Below are positions 51,915 to 60,935 of a DNA stretch of 63,022 bases, piece by piece; position 1 is the stretch's first letter; the number at the start of each line of letters is the position of its first letter. The translations under genes and the position numbers were made by a program. Where the stretch lies: assembly GCA_016874685.1 (NCBI GenBank), contig VGTM01000002.1:1-63022 (forward strand). Reading direction: 5' to 3'. The notes beneath the pieces were generated by a model, which saw only the letters and a list, made by a program, of their open reading frames with translations, had not been told where the DNA came from and searched no databases. This DNA comes from Methanobacteriota archaeon. GTDB lineage: Archaea > Methanobacteriota > Methanobacteria > Methanobacteriales > Methanobacteriaceae.

Positions 51915-52175
51915 ATGTCCATCGAAACTATAGGTTTAATTGCCAGTTTGACTGCTATATTGATGTTTACAAGCCCCATTGCACAGATTAGGAACATAAT
52001 AAAAAATAGGACATCCCAGACTATATCACCAGCAATATATGCTGCAATGGCAATAAATTGCACTTTTTGGACAATTTATGGTATAGGAGTGGAAGATCTC
52101 TATATCACTGTTCCTAACAGTCTTGGGATTGTGCTGGGAATTGTAACACTTCTTATAATTTACATTTATCGATAG
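51915..52175 (+). CDS. SemiSWEET-type sugar transporter
   Basis: An 86-residue protein with three membrane helices and the PQ-loop-like signature SPIAQIRNIIKNRTSQTISPAIYAA, which places it in the SemiSWEET/MtN3 family. Two copies pair to make a sugar uniporter. The conserved Asn (SLGIVLG preceded by VPN) and Trp (FWTIYG) of the pocket are present. It is placed 23 bp after the ATPase stop. Confidence 0.85.
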   Translation: MSIETIGLIASLTAILMFTSPIAQIRNIIKNRTSQTISPAIYAAMAINCTFWTIYGIGVEDLYITVPNSLGIVLGIVTLLIIYIYR

Positions 52176-52370
52176 GTTTTCAGATGTCAATATTATTCTT
52201 TTATATTTTTTTTATTCTAAATTATTTATTTCAAACTGAGTTTAGTAAACTTTTTTAATGTCAAATATCTCCAAAAAACGTTTTTGATTATAAAAAACTA
52301 AATAAAGACTTTTTTTGAAGTACATTTTTTAGTTACAGCCTGAAAATAGAAAAAACCTCAGTCCTCATTA

Positions 52371-52433
52371 ATATCGATATACATATACGTATACATATAA
52401 GTATGTGTCAAAATTTAAGTATGTGTCAAAATT
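52371..52433. promoter_or_regulatory. Operator-like repeats upstream of the RHH regulator gene
   Basis: TAAGTATGTGTCAAAATT is repeated exactly in tandem (52398-52415 and 52416-52433) and ends 11 bp before the regulator ATG. Upstream lie two 10-bp perfect palindromes, ATATCGATAT (52371-52380) and TATACGTATA (52384-52393). RHH proteins bind such short repeated half-sites, so autoregulation is the simplest reading. Confidence 0.7.
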
Positions 52434-52444
52434 GAGTGGATAAA

Positions 52445-52822
52445 ATGACATCTAAAAATAATAAAAAAATCTACAACCGGAAAATGCGTAGAATAACATT
52501 ATATTTAGGAAATGACCAAATAGAGTATTTACAGAAGTATGCAGAAGAAAAAGACATATCCACATCAGAAGTAATACGAAAAGCAATCAATAAATTTTTT
52601 GACCTTATGGAATTTTCTGAAGTTGAAGATAAAAAGAAAAAAGAGGATATACTAACTGAAAATTGGATTGATCATATAAAAGACCTGAATTTAAATGTTG
52701 AAGAAACATGGGAGAAGTTAAAAGAGTTAGAAAGACGAGAAAATCAATTAGAAGGCCATTTAAGGACATTGCTCCTTGAAATGAAAAAAATTTATGACAA
52801 TGTTGAAAAATTGAAAAAATAA
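52445..52822 (+). CDS. Ribbon-helix-helix transcriptional regulator with coiled-coil tail
   Basis: A 125-residue protein. RRITLYLGNDQIEYLQKYAEEKD followed by STSEVIRKAINKFF is a CopG/MetJ-type RHH DNA-binding domain (about 15-55). A charged helical tail (about 60-125) probably forms a coiled coil for oligomerisation. Its targets probably include the tandem 18-bp repeats just upstream. No toxin gene follows, so it is not an obvious antitoxin. ATG 52445 follows GTGGATAAA. Confidence 0.82.
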   Translation: MTSKNNKKIYNRKMRRITLYLGNDQIEYLQKYAEEKDISTSEVIRKAINKFFDLMEFSEVEDKKKKEDILTENWIDHIKDLNLNVEETWEKLKELERRENQLEGHLRTLLLEMKKIYDNVEKLKK

Positions 52823-53106
52823 AGAGTATCAAAGCTATTAATAACAAAACTTAAGTCTTTTTATAGAATTCGCATTTAAACATAATAAACCATTTTACAA
52901 AAAATATGTATTTGACTAAAGCCTTCCAAATAGAAATTAAAAGTAAAAAATAAATGCTTTTAAAATGGCACAAAAAAATTATATATTTATACATCTAATT
53001 TATTTCAATGTTCTAAAATAATGATTAGATTCCGAAAAAAATAAAAGAACAAGAAAATAATGAAATTAATGAAAAATGTATTGTTCAGATCAAAAGGAGA
53101 ATAATT

Positions 53107-53544
53107 ATGGTCAAATACAGCATGGATATCACTATAATTTTAGGAGCTATAGTGGGTTTAGTTCTATTATATGTTTTAAAAGTCGATTGGATAATAGTCA
53201 TGATTGTAATCGGTTTTATTGCCACAATTTTGACTATAGCCGATGATAGAAGTTATAAAGTTGGAGGATTCTCTGCAGGAGCTATTGGGGTAGTACTTTA
53301 TATGTTTACCATTTTCGTCCCTAGACCAGTGGATTATAGTTATTCACAGATACCCAGTGATCTAGCTGGTGGTTTCGTTATTGCAGGTATAACCAATTTA
53401 ATATTCGGTTTTATAATAGCAGTTGGAGGGTGTGCACTTTTTGGATTTATAGGAGGCTACATTGCCGACAACCTCTTTAAAAAACGAAAAGTCGAAGGTA
53501 GAAGCAAAAATTTTAACAAGGAATATGGAAGAAAACAAATATAA
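53107..53544 (+). CDS. Four-helix membrane protein, unknown function
   Basis: A 145-residue protein with hydrophobic helices near 8-22, 26-40, 55-75 and 92-122, the last being Gly-rich. A short basic C-terminal tail (KKRKVEGRSKNFNKEYGRK) fits an inside C-terminus. A GGAGAATAATT Shine-Dalgarno precedes the ATG at 53107. No family recognised. Confidence 0.7.
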   Translation: MVKYSMDITIILGAIVGLVLLYVLKVDWIIVMIVIGFIATILTIADDRSYKVGGFSAGAIGVVLYMFTIFVPRPVDYSYSQIPSDLAGGFVIAGITNLIFGFIIAVGGCALFGFIGGYIADNLFKKRKVEGRSKNFNKEYGRKQI

Positions 53545-53633
53545 ATCTTCTCATTAAAAGATATATATTCATCAAATTCTTTTTTAATGCATTAAAGCTT
53601 AAAATGTTTAAATTATCGAATACCATATTATAA

Positions 53634-54794
53634 TTAAATTTTCATTTTTTTTACTGAAAGCATTGCATTTTCCAGTTCTTTATCTATCCCCATTTTTTCC
53701 TGAACTTCCAAAACCCTCTGCAATTCTGCTTTTGTTTCAGGATATTTAGGAACTGCTGTGCATCCATGATCAGGCAAAATGGAGATTGGATAGGTACCAA
53801 TTTCTTTTGCTAATCTCTCGATTTCAACCTTATCAAATCCAATTAATGGACTAAAAATAGGCGTGGATATTGAATACCTAGTTACCATCAAATTGGGAAG
53901 TGTTTGGGATGCAACCTGCCCTAAGCTACTGCCATCAATAATTCCCAAGGCTTTTTCCTTTTCTGCAATTTCTTCTGCAATCTTATACATCCCCCTTTTA
54001 CAGAGAACACAAGTTAATCTTTCTGGTGCCATTTCAATGCAATTTTTTAAAAATTCACCATAGTCTACTTGAAGGAAATCTAATTTAGAACCAGCAGAAT
54101 ATTCTTTAAGCTTTTTAGCTATGTTAAGTGCCTTTTTGCTGGATTTAGGGCTTGTATAGGGACTGTTGTTAAAGTGAAGCGCTATTATTTTACATCCCCT
54201 TTTCATCATTAAAAATGCTGCAACAGGAGAATCTATACCTCCAGACAATAACGCAACCAAAGTTCCCTGGGTTCCCAATGGGAGACCTCCCAAACCAGCA
54301 ATTTTTTGATGATATATGTATGTTTTATCTCCTCTTACTTCAACAAACAATTCAAAATCCGGATTATCTAAATCTACTGGTGATTTAGTCATATCCACCA
54401 CAACTGAACCACAAAATGAAGCCATATCTCTACTTGTAAAATCATGACTTCCTATTCTTCTACTTCTTATTGCAAAAGAATTTTTATTTGAAAATAAGCC
54501 TTTATTAATTAACTCTTTAATATAATTTTCCAATAACTCTTTTATAAAATCAAAATCTGTCTTTGTAGCGATTGCCGGGCTAAATGAAACTATTCCAAAT
54601 ATCTTTTTTAATGATTCTAGGGCGCGGTTTAAATCCATAGGATAAAGAAATATTCTACCCTGATCTAACTGTATCTCACAATCTATTATGCTTTTAATAT
54701 TTGATATGAGTTTTTTCTCAAACCTACGCCTCACTTTAGGGCTTTTTATTCCAATTTCACCGTATCTTACAATTATGAGCTTATTCTTTTGCAT
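53634..54794 (-). CDS. thiI: tRNA 4-thiouridine synthase ThiI
   Basis: It adds sulfur to uridine 8 of tRNA and supports thiamine synthesis in some organisms. The 386 residues contain an N-terminal ferredoxin-like and THUMP region, the PP-loop LLSGGIDSPVAAFLM, and CVLCKRGMYKIAEEIA with CxxC. The C-terminal rhodanese domain of E. coli ThiI is absent, as usual in methanogens. ATG 54794 follows GGGAGTTCAACTG. Confidence 0.95.
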   Translation of the reverse strand: MQKNKLIIVRYGEIGIKSPKVRRRFEKKLISNIKSIIDCEIQLDQGRIFLYPMDLNRALESLKKIFGIVSFSPAIATKTDFDFIKELLENYIKELINKGLFSNKNSFAIRSRRIGSHDFTSRDMASFCGSVVVDMTKSPVDLDNPDFELFVEVRGDKTYIYHQKIAGLGGLPLGTQGTLVALLSGGIDSPVAAFLMMKRGCKIIALHFNNSPYTSPKSSKKALNIAKKLKEYSAGSKLDFLQVDYGEFLKNCIEMAPERLTCVLCKRGMYKIAEEIAEKEKALGIIDGSSLGQVASQTLPNLMVTRYSISTPIFSPLIGFDKVEIERLAKEIGTYPISILPDHGCTAVPKYPETKAELQRVLEVQEKMGIDKELENAMLSVKKMKI

Positions 54795-54904
54795 CAGTTG
54801 AACTCCCATTTCAATTCATTCAATTATAATTCAGGAAAAACAAACATTGCACTTTATTTTTTCAATTTTTTTTTCTGTTTCCATTTCCATATTGATTGTA
54901 GAGT

Positions 54905-55462
54905 TTATATTAAAAGTGAATAACATTCCCCATCTTTTCTTTGAACTTTTTTTATCAGCCTCTTACCCTCTAACGCCATAATTAATTTAGACATCTTTAA
55001 GTTAGAGAGCTTCAAATTACCGTAAAGTAAATTTCCCTCTAAAAAATATTTTGACATCAGCCCATTATCATCTGCCACTTCTTTTATTATTTTTAGTGCA
55101 TCTTTTTCTGTTTGATTTAGATTTTCGACTTGTCTATATTTTCTTTTATTTATTCTTTCTTTATCTATTTTTATTTCATTCAATTTAATTTTCTCTAAAT
55201 TCACTTTTTTATTTTTTTCCTCAATCTCTCCAGATGGTCTAACTTTGATCTCAAATTCCTTAGTTTTAGCTTTTATTTTGTTGTCGTCTGTTATGAAAAT
55301 TAGTTCTTTCTTCTCCAGATTCTCTAAAATCTCTTTAAGTTCAATTTCCGGAATATCTAAATCAAATTTTAAAATTTTGTAGGTTACACCAGTTCCAAAT
55401 TCTATTTGAAGATATTTTATCTGATTGAAAACCAGATTTTCCTTTTGGGTTAATATGATCAT
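54905..55462 (-). CDS. Winged-helix-like hypothetical protein
   Basis: A 185-residue protein with two predicted winged-helix segments, at the N-terminus (LTQKENLVFNQIKYLQ ... LDIPEIELKEILENLEKKEL) and C-terminus (NQTEKDALKIIKEVADDNG ... LIMALEGKRLIKK). A Lys/Glu-rich linker (about 75-110) joins them. It is probably a DNA-binding regulator of archaeal type. It is divergent from the tautomerase remnant with about 80 bp between them. Confidence 0.68.
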   Translation of the reverse strand: MIILTQKENLVFNQIKYLQIEFGTGVTYKILKFDLDIPEIELKEILENLEKKELIFITDDNKIKAKTKEFEIKVRPSGEIEEKNKKVNLEKIKLNEIKIDKERINKRKYRQVENLNQTEKDALKIIKEVADDNGLMSKYFLEGNLLYGNLKLSNLKMSKLIMALEGKRLIKKVQRKDGECYSLLI

Positions 55463-55543
55463 ATATTAATGATAGGCTTTCAATTTTATAAATATTCCAA
55501 GATATTACAACATTGGTGATTATAACAAAAAAGGATGGAATAA

Positions 55544-55933
55544 ATGCCGCTAGTTAAGATAGAAATCCGAAAAGGGAAACCAGTAGAATACAAAAAAGCT
55601 TTATTGGATGGTATTCATGATGCTCTGGTGCAAACCATCAAGATTCCGGAACATGACCGTTTCCAGCGTCTCTATGAGCTGGATTTGAAGAATTAAGTTC
55701 TTCCAGATAAAACATATTGCGTAACTATAATTGAGATTGTGATGTTTAAAGGCAGATCTTCTGAATCCAAAAAACTACTTTACAAATCCATCATTGATAA
55801 TCTTACAGAGAATCCTGGCATAAGTGGGGATGATATTATCATCGTGGTATATGACCCACCTTTAGAAAACTGGGGAGTTAAAGGTGGAAAACCTGCGAAT
55901 GAAGTTAATTTTGGGTTTGATATAAAAGTCTAA
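55544..55933 (+). pseudogene. Tautomerase (4-OT superfamily) gene with an internal stop codon
   Basis: The frame reads MPLVKIEIRKGKPVEYKKAL through DRFQRLYELDLKN, then TAA at 55694-55696, and continues in the same frame VLPDKTYCVTIIEIVMFKGRSSESKKLLYKSIIDNL to GFDIKV. The catalytic N-terminal Pro is intact, and the whole matches a tautomerase of about 129 residues. One base change at the TAA would restore it. It is a recent nonsense mutation, base-call error or less likely readthrough. The first half alone would lack the second beta-alpha unit. Confidence 0.75.
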
Positions 55934-56482
55934 AGAATTATCGGTCTTTATGTATATTAATATGAAAATTCATTGAATTCCATTATAGCTTTATTATAAA
56001 TTAATGAACTTAAACTCATCAATAATTTTAGTATATGGTTGCTATTTCGGTAAATAACATAAATTAAGGATATTATATGTATAAAATCGTTCATCTTTGT
56101 GATACAGATGATTTAATAAAATAAAATGGATAACACCATTAAAAGAAGTTTTATCGTTTTGTGATTGGATGGAACATCCTGATTCTTAAAGCATGGAATT
56201 ATTTTTCGAAAGTATTGTTTATCATGATCTTCTATTACAATTTCGAAATTAAAAAAATAAAGGATTTAAATAAAGGATTTATAAAAAAAATTTGGTCAAT
56301 GAACTACCCTCATCTGATGAACCACTACACACAAATTTTTCTCATATTGCATCATCAGGTAGTTTTAAGACCATTTTCTAAACACAGAGACTAAAGCGAC
56401 AAATCAGTATTCAAACTTTATTTACTAAGTTCTATTACTAACTCATTCACTAATCCTGCAATTCTAATGTCCATATAGTCTT
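55934..56482. other. 550-bp gene-poor AT-rich region
   Basis: No gene supported. A 77-codon frame (56161-56394, plus) has no Shine-Dalgarno and low-complexity Phe/Ile/Lys composition. No tRNA or strong hairpin seen. Confidence 0.5.
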
Positions 56483-57928
56483 TTACTCATCCGTAGGTGT
56501 GTGCACTTTACGCATGAATTCATCTGTATCCGGGGGTATTTGACCATCTAATTTGGATACAATGTATATGGTTAGGAACGCTAGTGGTACTGTTATTATC
56601 GCCGGATTTTGGAGTTCGTGAAGTCCGAGGAGGTTAGTGGCTATTATTCCTGTGGATGATATCATACCTACTATGAGTCCAACAAGCGCACCATTTTCAG
56701 TTGTCCCTCTCCACCAAGTTCCCATAAGAAGGACTGGGAAGAATGTACTCGCAGCAATTGAAAATGCTAATCCAACCAGGAACGCTACATTGAATCCTTT
56801 AAAGATTATCCCTGTTAATATTGAAAATAGACCTACCGATGCAGCCGCTATTTTAGCAACTAGAATCTGTTTTTCCTCTGAAGCCTGTGGATTAATAAGA
56901 TTTGTATAAAAATCATGGGCTACTGCACCTGTAGTAGCAATGATCAGCCCAACAACAGTTGAGAGAATTGCTGCAAATGCACCTGCAATTACAACACCCA
57001 TTAACGGGTCACCAGCTAAATATTGAGCTAAAAGAGGAAGAGCTGTGTTTTTGCCCCCTCCATCTCCTAAAAATATTCTAGCTCCAAAACCGGCAATGGG
57101 CGCCATCATGTAGAAAGTCCCAATGATGAGGAGTGTGCCAACGGTTGTCCACCTTGCTGCTTTACCTGATGGATTGGTGTAATATCGTATCAATATATGT
57201 GGCAGCCCAGCTGTACCAAGAACCAATCCAAGTATCAGCGAAAAACTGTTTTGGAAGTTTAACCACATCCCAGGATTTTCGTAAGCTCCTACTTGGATAA
57301 GCAAGTTATTGTAACTGAATCCAAATTTTTGAAGCGTAAGTGCTATAATAACAAACATTGCTGTCCATAGAATCACGCACTGAATAATCTGGTTATAAGT
57401 AGTGGCCCTCATACCCCCTACTACCACATAGACTGTCATTAGAATACCTGCAATAGCAACCGCCATTACATAATCCCATCCAAGTAGAACACCAAGAATG
57501 TCTCCTATTCCTACCATTTGCGGAACTATGTAAAATACGGATATCAAGATTGTGCCTATCAGTGCAGCGAGTCTCAGTTTTTTCGAATGAAACCTACCTG
57601 ATACGAAATCTGCTATAGTGTATGCTCCAAACCTTCGTATAGGACTTGCTAGGAATAATAATAGCAATACCCAGCCTCCAAAAAAGCCTACAGAATACCA
57701 GATACCATCATACCCATAAAGCCAAACTAGTCCAGCTATACCTAAAAAAGTTGCAGCACTCATATAATCGCCAGATAAAGCGAATGCATTTTCAATTGAA
57801 CTAATCGCCCTTCCCGCTACATAAAAATCTGCAGTTGTTCTAGTGAATCTTCTTGAGAATATGGTAACAGCTATGCTAATGCCCACTATCAAAAGTACAA
57901 GAGCAATAGCCACAGGATTATCTGTCAT
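56483..57928 (-). CDS. actP: Acetate/cation symporter (sodium:solute symporter family)
   Basis: A 481-residue SSS-family transporter with about 13 membrane helices. Family marks include ADFYVAGRAISSIENAFALSGDYMSAATFLG, YTIADFVSGRF and GLPHILIRYYT, matching the ActP subgroup that imports acetate with a cation. It is the last gene of an acs-usp-DUF485-actP set. Its start overlaps the DUF485-like gene by 11 bp. This set is best known from bacteria. Confidence 0.9.
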   Translation of the reverse strand: MTDNPVAIALVLLIVGISIAVTIFSRRFTRTTADFYVAGRAISSIENAFALSGDYMSAATFLGIAGLVWLYGYDGIWYSVGFFGGWVLLLLFLASPIRRFGAYTIADFVSGRFHSKKLRLAALIGTILISVFYIVPQMVGIGDILGVLLGWDYVMAVAIAGILMTVYVVVGGMRATTYNQIIQCVILWTAMFVIIALTLQKFGFSYNNLLIQVGAYENPGMWLNFQNSFSLILGLVLGTAGLPHILIRYYTNPSGKAARWTTVGTLLIIGTFYMMAPIAGFGARIFLGDGGGKNTALPLLAQYLAGDPLMGVVIAGAFAAILSTVVGLIIATTGAVAHDFYTNLINPQASEEKQILVAKIAAASVGLFSILTGIIFKGFNVAFLVGLAFSIAASTFFPVLLMGTWWRGTTENGALVGLIVGMISSTGIIATNLLGLHELQNPAIITVPLAFLTIYIVSKLDGQIPPDTDEFMRKVHTPTDE

Positions 57929-58202
57929 TATATTCTTCCTCCCTTTTGTCAGTTCTCAAAGTGTAATACAATGGTATTATCCAGCCAATTATAAATATAA
58001 AAATGGCCGTGTATAGGTATGTCACCGTAAAATTTCCATAAACATCTGTTAACATTAAATTTTTTGCATATTCGTTCAATACAGGGAGTATCAGTACCAT
58101 TGCAAGGAATATAATCCCTAATGAAACACTTAATTTGAAACTAGTTGCAATTAACTCACCTGTAGAATCAGTATCCTCATCCTTATTCTTTTTATTGCTC
58201 AT
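57918..58202 (-). CDS. DUF485/YjcH-like small membrane protein
   Basis: A 94-residue protein with two membrane helices (about 25-45 and 62-82) and charged ends. Position and topology match YjcH/DUF485 proteins, which are encoded directly before actP in bacteria and may help the transporter. Sequence similarity to YjcH is not obvious by eye, so the assignment rests on context. It overlaps actP by 11 bp. Confidence 0.75.
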   Translation of the reverse strand: MSNKKNKDEDTDSTGELIATSFKLSVSLGIIFLAMVLILPVLNEYAKNLMLTDVYGNFTVTYLYTAIFIFIIGWIIPLYYTLRTDKREEEYNDR

Positions 58203-58217
58203 GATCTCACCTTAAAA

Positions 58218-58703
58218 TCACCTTACTACTATTACAGGAACATGTGAAGCTTTCATAACCATTTCAGCGACGCTTCCAATTGCTATTCTTTTTAGACCAG
58301 TTCGTCCAGTTGTTCCAATCACTATTAGATCGGCGTTTTCCTCCTTGGCAGTAGATATAATTTTTTTAGGTGCACTTCCCTGTTTTACTATGGTTTTTAC
58401 TTCGATTCCATTCTTCTCGCCATACCATTGGGCAACTTGAAGTCCAGCTGCTGAATGTTTCACTCCCTCATATAGATCCTCTTCATATTTTTCCTCTAGC
58501 AACAGAGCAAATTGTTCATCCACATAGATCGCCGTCAAATCAGCTTTTAACAATTTAGCCAATGCCACTGCAAATTCAGTACCCTTAATGGATGGTTCTG
58601 AACCGTCAGTCGCCAAAATAATTTTTTTCACATCTAAAACTGCCTCTTTTATATCAGTTTTAGACATCTCCTCCGCTGTTCTGTCTATCGGGTTTTTATC
58701 CAT
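58218..58703 (-). CDS. Universal stress protein (UspA family)
   Basis: A 161-residue Usp-fold protein with a short N-terminal extension. KKIILATDGSEPSIKGTEFAVALAK opens the fold, and DLIVIGTTGRTGLKRIAIGSVAEMVMKASHVPVIVVR is the ATP-binding G-x2-G-x9-G-S signature. It sits between acs and the acetate transporter, suggesting a role in sensing energy charge for acetate uptake (inference). Confidence 0.93.
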   Translation of the reverse strand: MDKNPIDRTAEEMSKTDIKEAVLDVKKIILATDGSEPSIKGTEFAVALAKLLKADLTAIYVDEQFALLLEEKYEEDLYEGVKHSAAGLQVAQWYGEKNGIEVKTIVKQGSAPKKIISTAKEENADLIVIGTTGRTGLKRIAIGSVAEMVMKASHVPVIVVR

Positions 58704-58780
58704 CTAATACCCCTCCAATTTAACTCTAATAATATTATTTTAATTAAATCATGAAATTCGTGCTTATAAATTAAATTTTC

Positions 58781-60685
58781 TTACTCTTCAAGTGTTGATG
58801 TATCTCCTATATCTTCTCCCCTTTCTCTTGCTCTTAACACCCTCCTCATTATTTTTCCACTTCTTGTTTTTGGAAGTTTTTCCATTTGAATTATCTCTCC
58901 TACAACAGCTACAGGTCCCAGCTCATGTCTAACATGATTCTTTAGCTCTTCAATCACTTTGGAATCTAATCTATTATCTTCCTTCAATATTATAAATGCT
59001 TTGATTACCTCTCCTTTGATTGGATCGGCTTTTCCTATGACTGCGGCTTCTGCAACTGCTGGATGACCTACGAATGCAGATTCCACCTCTGAAGTTCCTA
59101 TTCGGTGCCCTGATATCTTCAAGACATCATCGGATCGTCCTTGAATCCAGAAATATCCGTCTTCGTCCTTTCTGGCAATGTCTCCCGCTGTGTATACTCC
59201 TCCGGGGACAATTTCCCAGTAAGTTTTTATGTATCTTTCAGGATCTTTGTAAAGGGTTCTAAGCATAGCTGGCCAAGGAGTTTTAATTACTAATAATCCT
59301 CCTTTTCCTAGTGGCACTGGATTTCCGTCTGCGTCCATAATTTCTGCTTCAATTCCAGGTAGAGGTCTTGTTGCTGAACCTGGTTTTAATGGAGTCACAG
59401 GGAGTGGTGATATCAGGTACATACCGGTTTCAGTCTGCCACCATGTGTCCATTATGGGTACCTCCCCCTTCCCTATGTTTTCATGGTACCAGATCCAAGC
59501 CTCGGGATTTATTGGCTCCCCAACACTTCCTAAAATCCGAAGAGATGATAGATCATGTTTACTTGGATATTTGTTCCCGAATCTCATGAGATGTCTTATG
59601 GCGGTGGGTGCTGTGTAAAACTTGGTAACTCCATATTTTTCCACAATTCGCCACCAAGCTCCTGGATCAGGATAATCAGGAGCACCTTCATACACTAAGG
59701 TTGTTGTTCCTAATAATAGTGGTCCATAAGCGATATAACTATGGCCAGTGACCCATCCTATGTCGGCGGTGCACCACCATAGATCATCCTCATGAATATC
59801 AAAAACATTTTTCAGGGTGGTGGCTACCCCTACCATGTATCCTCCAGTTGTATGTAAAACCCCTTTGGGTTTTCCTGTACTCCCAGAGGTGTAAAGAATG
59901 TATAACGGGTCTTCCGCGTCGAGCATTTCCGGTTCGCATTCTGAAGGCTCTCCTTCTATAAGACTGCTATACATGACCTCTCTTCCGCTTAATTCAGAAA
60001 TTTTAATGGGGTTTCCTGCATTTTTCACCACAATTATGGTTTCTACAATAGGACTCATTTGGACAGCTTCATCTGATATTTTCTTTAAATCAATAATTTT
60101 GCCTCTTCTAAATGTACCGTCAGCTGTGATCAAAATTTTTGAATCTGCATCCTCAATTCTCTCTACCAAAGCTCCTACACTCAATCCAGAATAGACAATA
60201 CTGTGTATGGCTCCTATTTTGGTGCAGGCTAGCATGGCGATTAATAGTTCTGGGCACATGGGAAGATACATGGAAACTTTATCTCCCTTCTTAACCCCTA
60301 TATTTTTTAACGCGTTGGCAAATTTATTTACCTCACGGTAAAGTTCATAATAGGTTATTTTCTTTTCATCTCCTCTTTCATTTACATATAATATCGCTAC
60401 TTGATTTCTTTTTTCAGTGTTAATCCATCTATCCACAGCGTTGTAAGCCATGTTAATTTTACCGTTAACAAACCACTTATAAAATGGTTTCTCACTGCCA
60501 TCAAGTACTTTGTCCCATTTCCTAAACCAGGTGAATTGCTCTGCCTTTTCTGACCAGTATTTTTCTATATCTTTTCCTTTTTCAAGTTCAGATTCCCATT
60601 CTTTTATGTGGGCTTTTTCAATTACGGCTTCACTTGGCTTGAAAATTCTCTTCTCATCCAATAAGACATCCGTGTCTTGCGTCAT
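58781..60685 (-). CDS. acsA: Acetyl-CoA synthetase (AMP-forming)
   Basis: It activates acetate to acetyl-CoA with ATP via acetyl-AMP. The 634-residue ANL enzyme shows [47 protein letters not shown] and the catalytic, acetylation-regulated Lys in [24 protein letters not shown] precedes the ATG. It heads the acetate operon, letting this autotroph assimilate external acetate into biomass. Confidence 0.96.
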   Translation of the reverse strand: MTQDTDVLLDEKRIFKPSEAVIEKAHIKEWESELEKGKDIEKYWSEKAEQFTWFRKWDKVLDGSEKPFYKWFVNGKINMAYNAVDRWINTEKRNQVAILYVNERGDEKKITYYELYREVNKFANALKNIGVKKGDKVSMYLPMCPELLIAMLACTKIGAIHSIVYSGLSVGALVERIEDADSKILITADGTFRRGKIIDLKKISDEAVQMSPIVETIIVVKNAGNPIKISELSGREVMYSSLIEGEPSECEPEMLDAEDPLYILYTSGSTGKPKGVLHTTGGYMVGVATTLKNVFDIHEDDLWWCTADIGWVTGHSYIAYGPLLLGTTTLVYEGAPDYPDPGAWWRIVEKYGVTKFYTAPTAIRHLMRFGNKYPSKHDLSSLRILGSVGEPINPEAWIWYHENIGKGEVPIMDTWWQTETGMYLISPLPVTPLKPGSATRPLPGIEAEIMDADGNPVPLGKGGLLVIKTPWPAMLRTLYKDPERYIKTYWEIVPGGVYTAGDIARKDEDGYFWIQGRSDDVLKISGHRIGTSEVESAFVGHPAVAEAAVIGKADPIKGEVIKAFIILKEDNRLDSKVIEELKNHVRHELGPVAVVGEIIQMEKLPKTRSGKIMRRVLRARERGEDIGDTSTLEE

Positions 60686-60935
60686 TTAGTTCACCATTTT
60701 CGTAATCCATATGGTTTCTGATTTCCACATGGTTGTATTGAATAATGATATTTTCCTATATATATTTTTCTATTATTAATCATTATAAATATTAATTATG
60801 AACTAAAAAATAATAATATATTAATAAAACCTAGGATTTTATAAGATTAAGTATAAAATTTAAGTATACGATTAAGTACGAAAAAAGAAAAAAAATAAGC
60901 TAATTTACTTTCTATTTATTTTTTAACCTGAAAAC

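Noticed and set aside
52445-53544. RHH protein plus membrane protein as a toxin-antitoxin pair
   Set aside because: They are separated by about 280 bp, the downstream protein is a 145-residue multipass protein without toxin features, and the RHH protein has a long coiled-coil tail.
56161-56394. 77-codon plus-strand frame after the tautomerase remnant
   Set aside because: No Shine-Dalgarno, low-complexity composition and no recognisable motif; likely chance.
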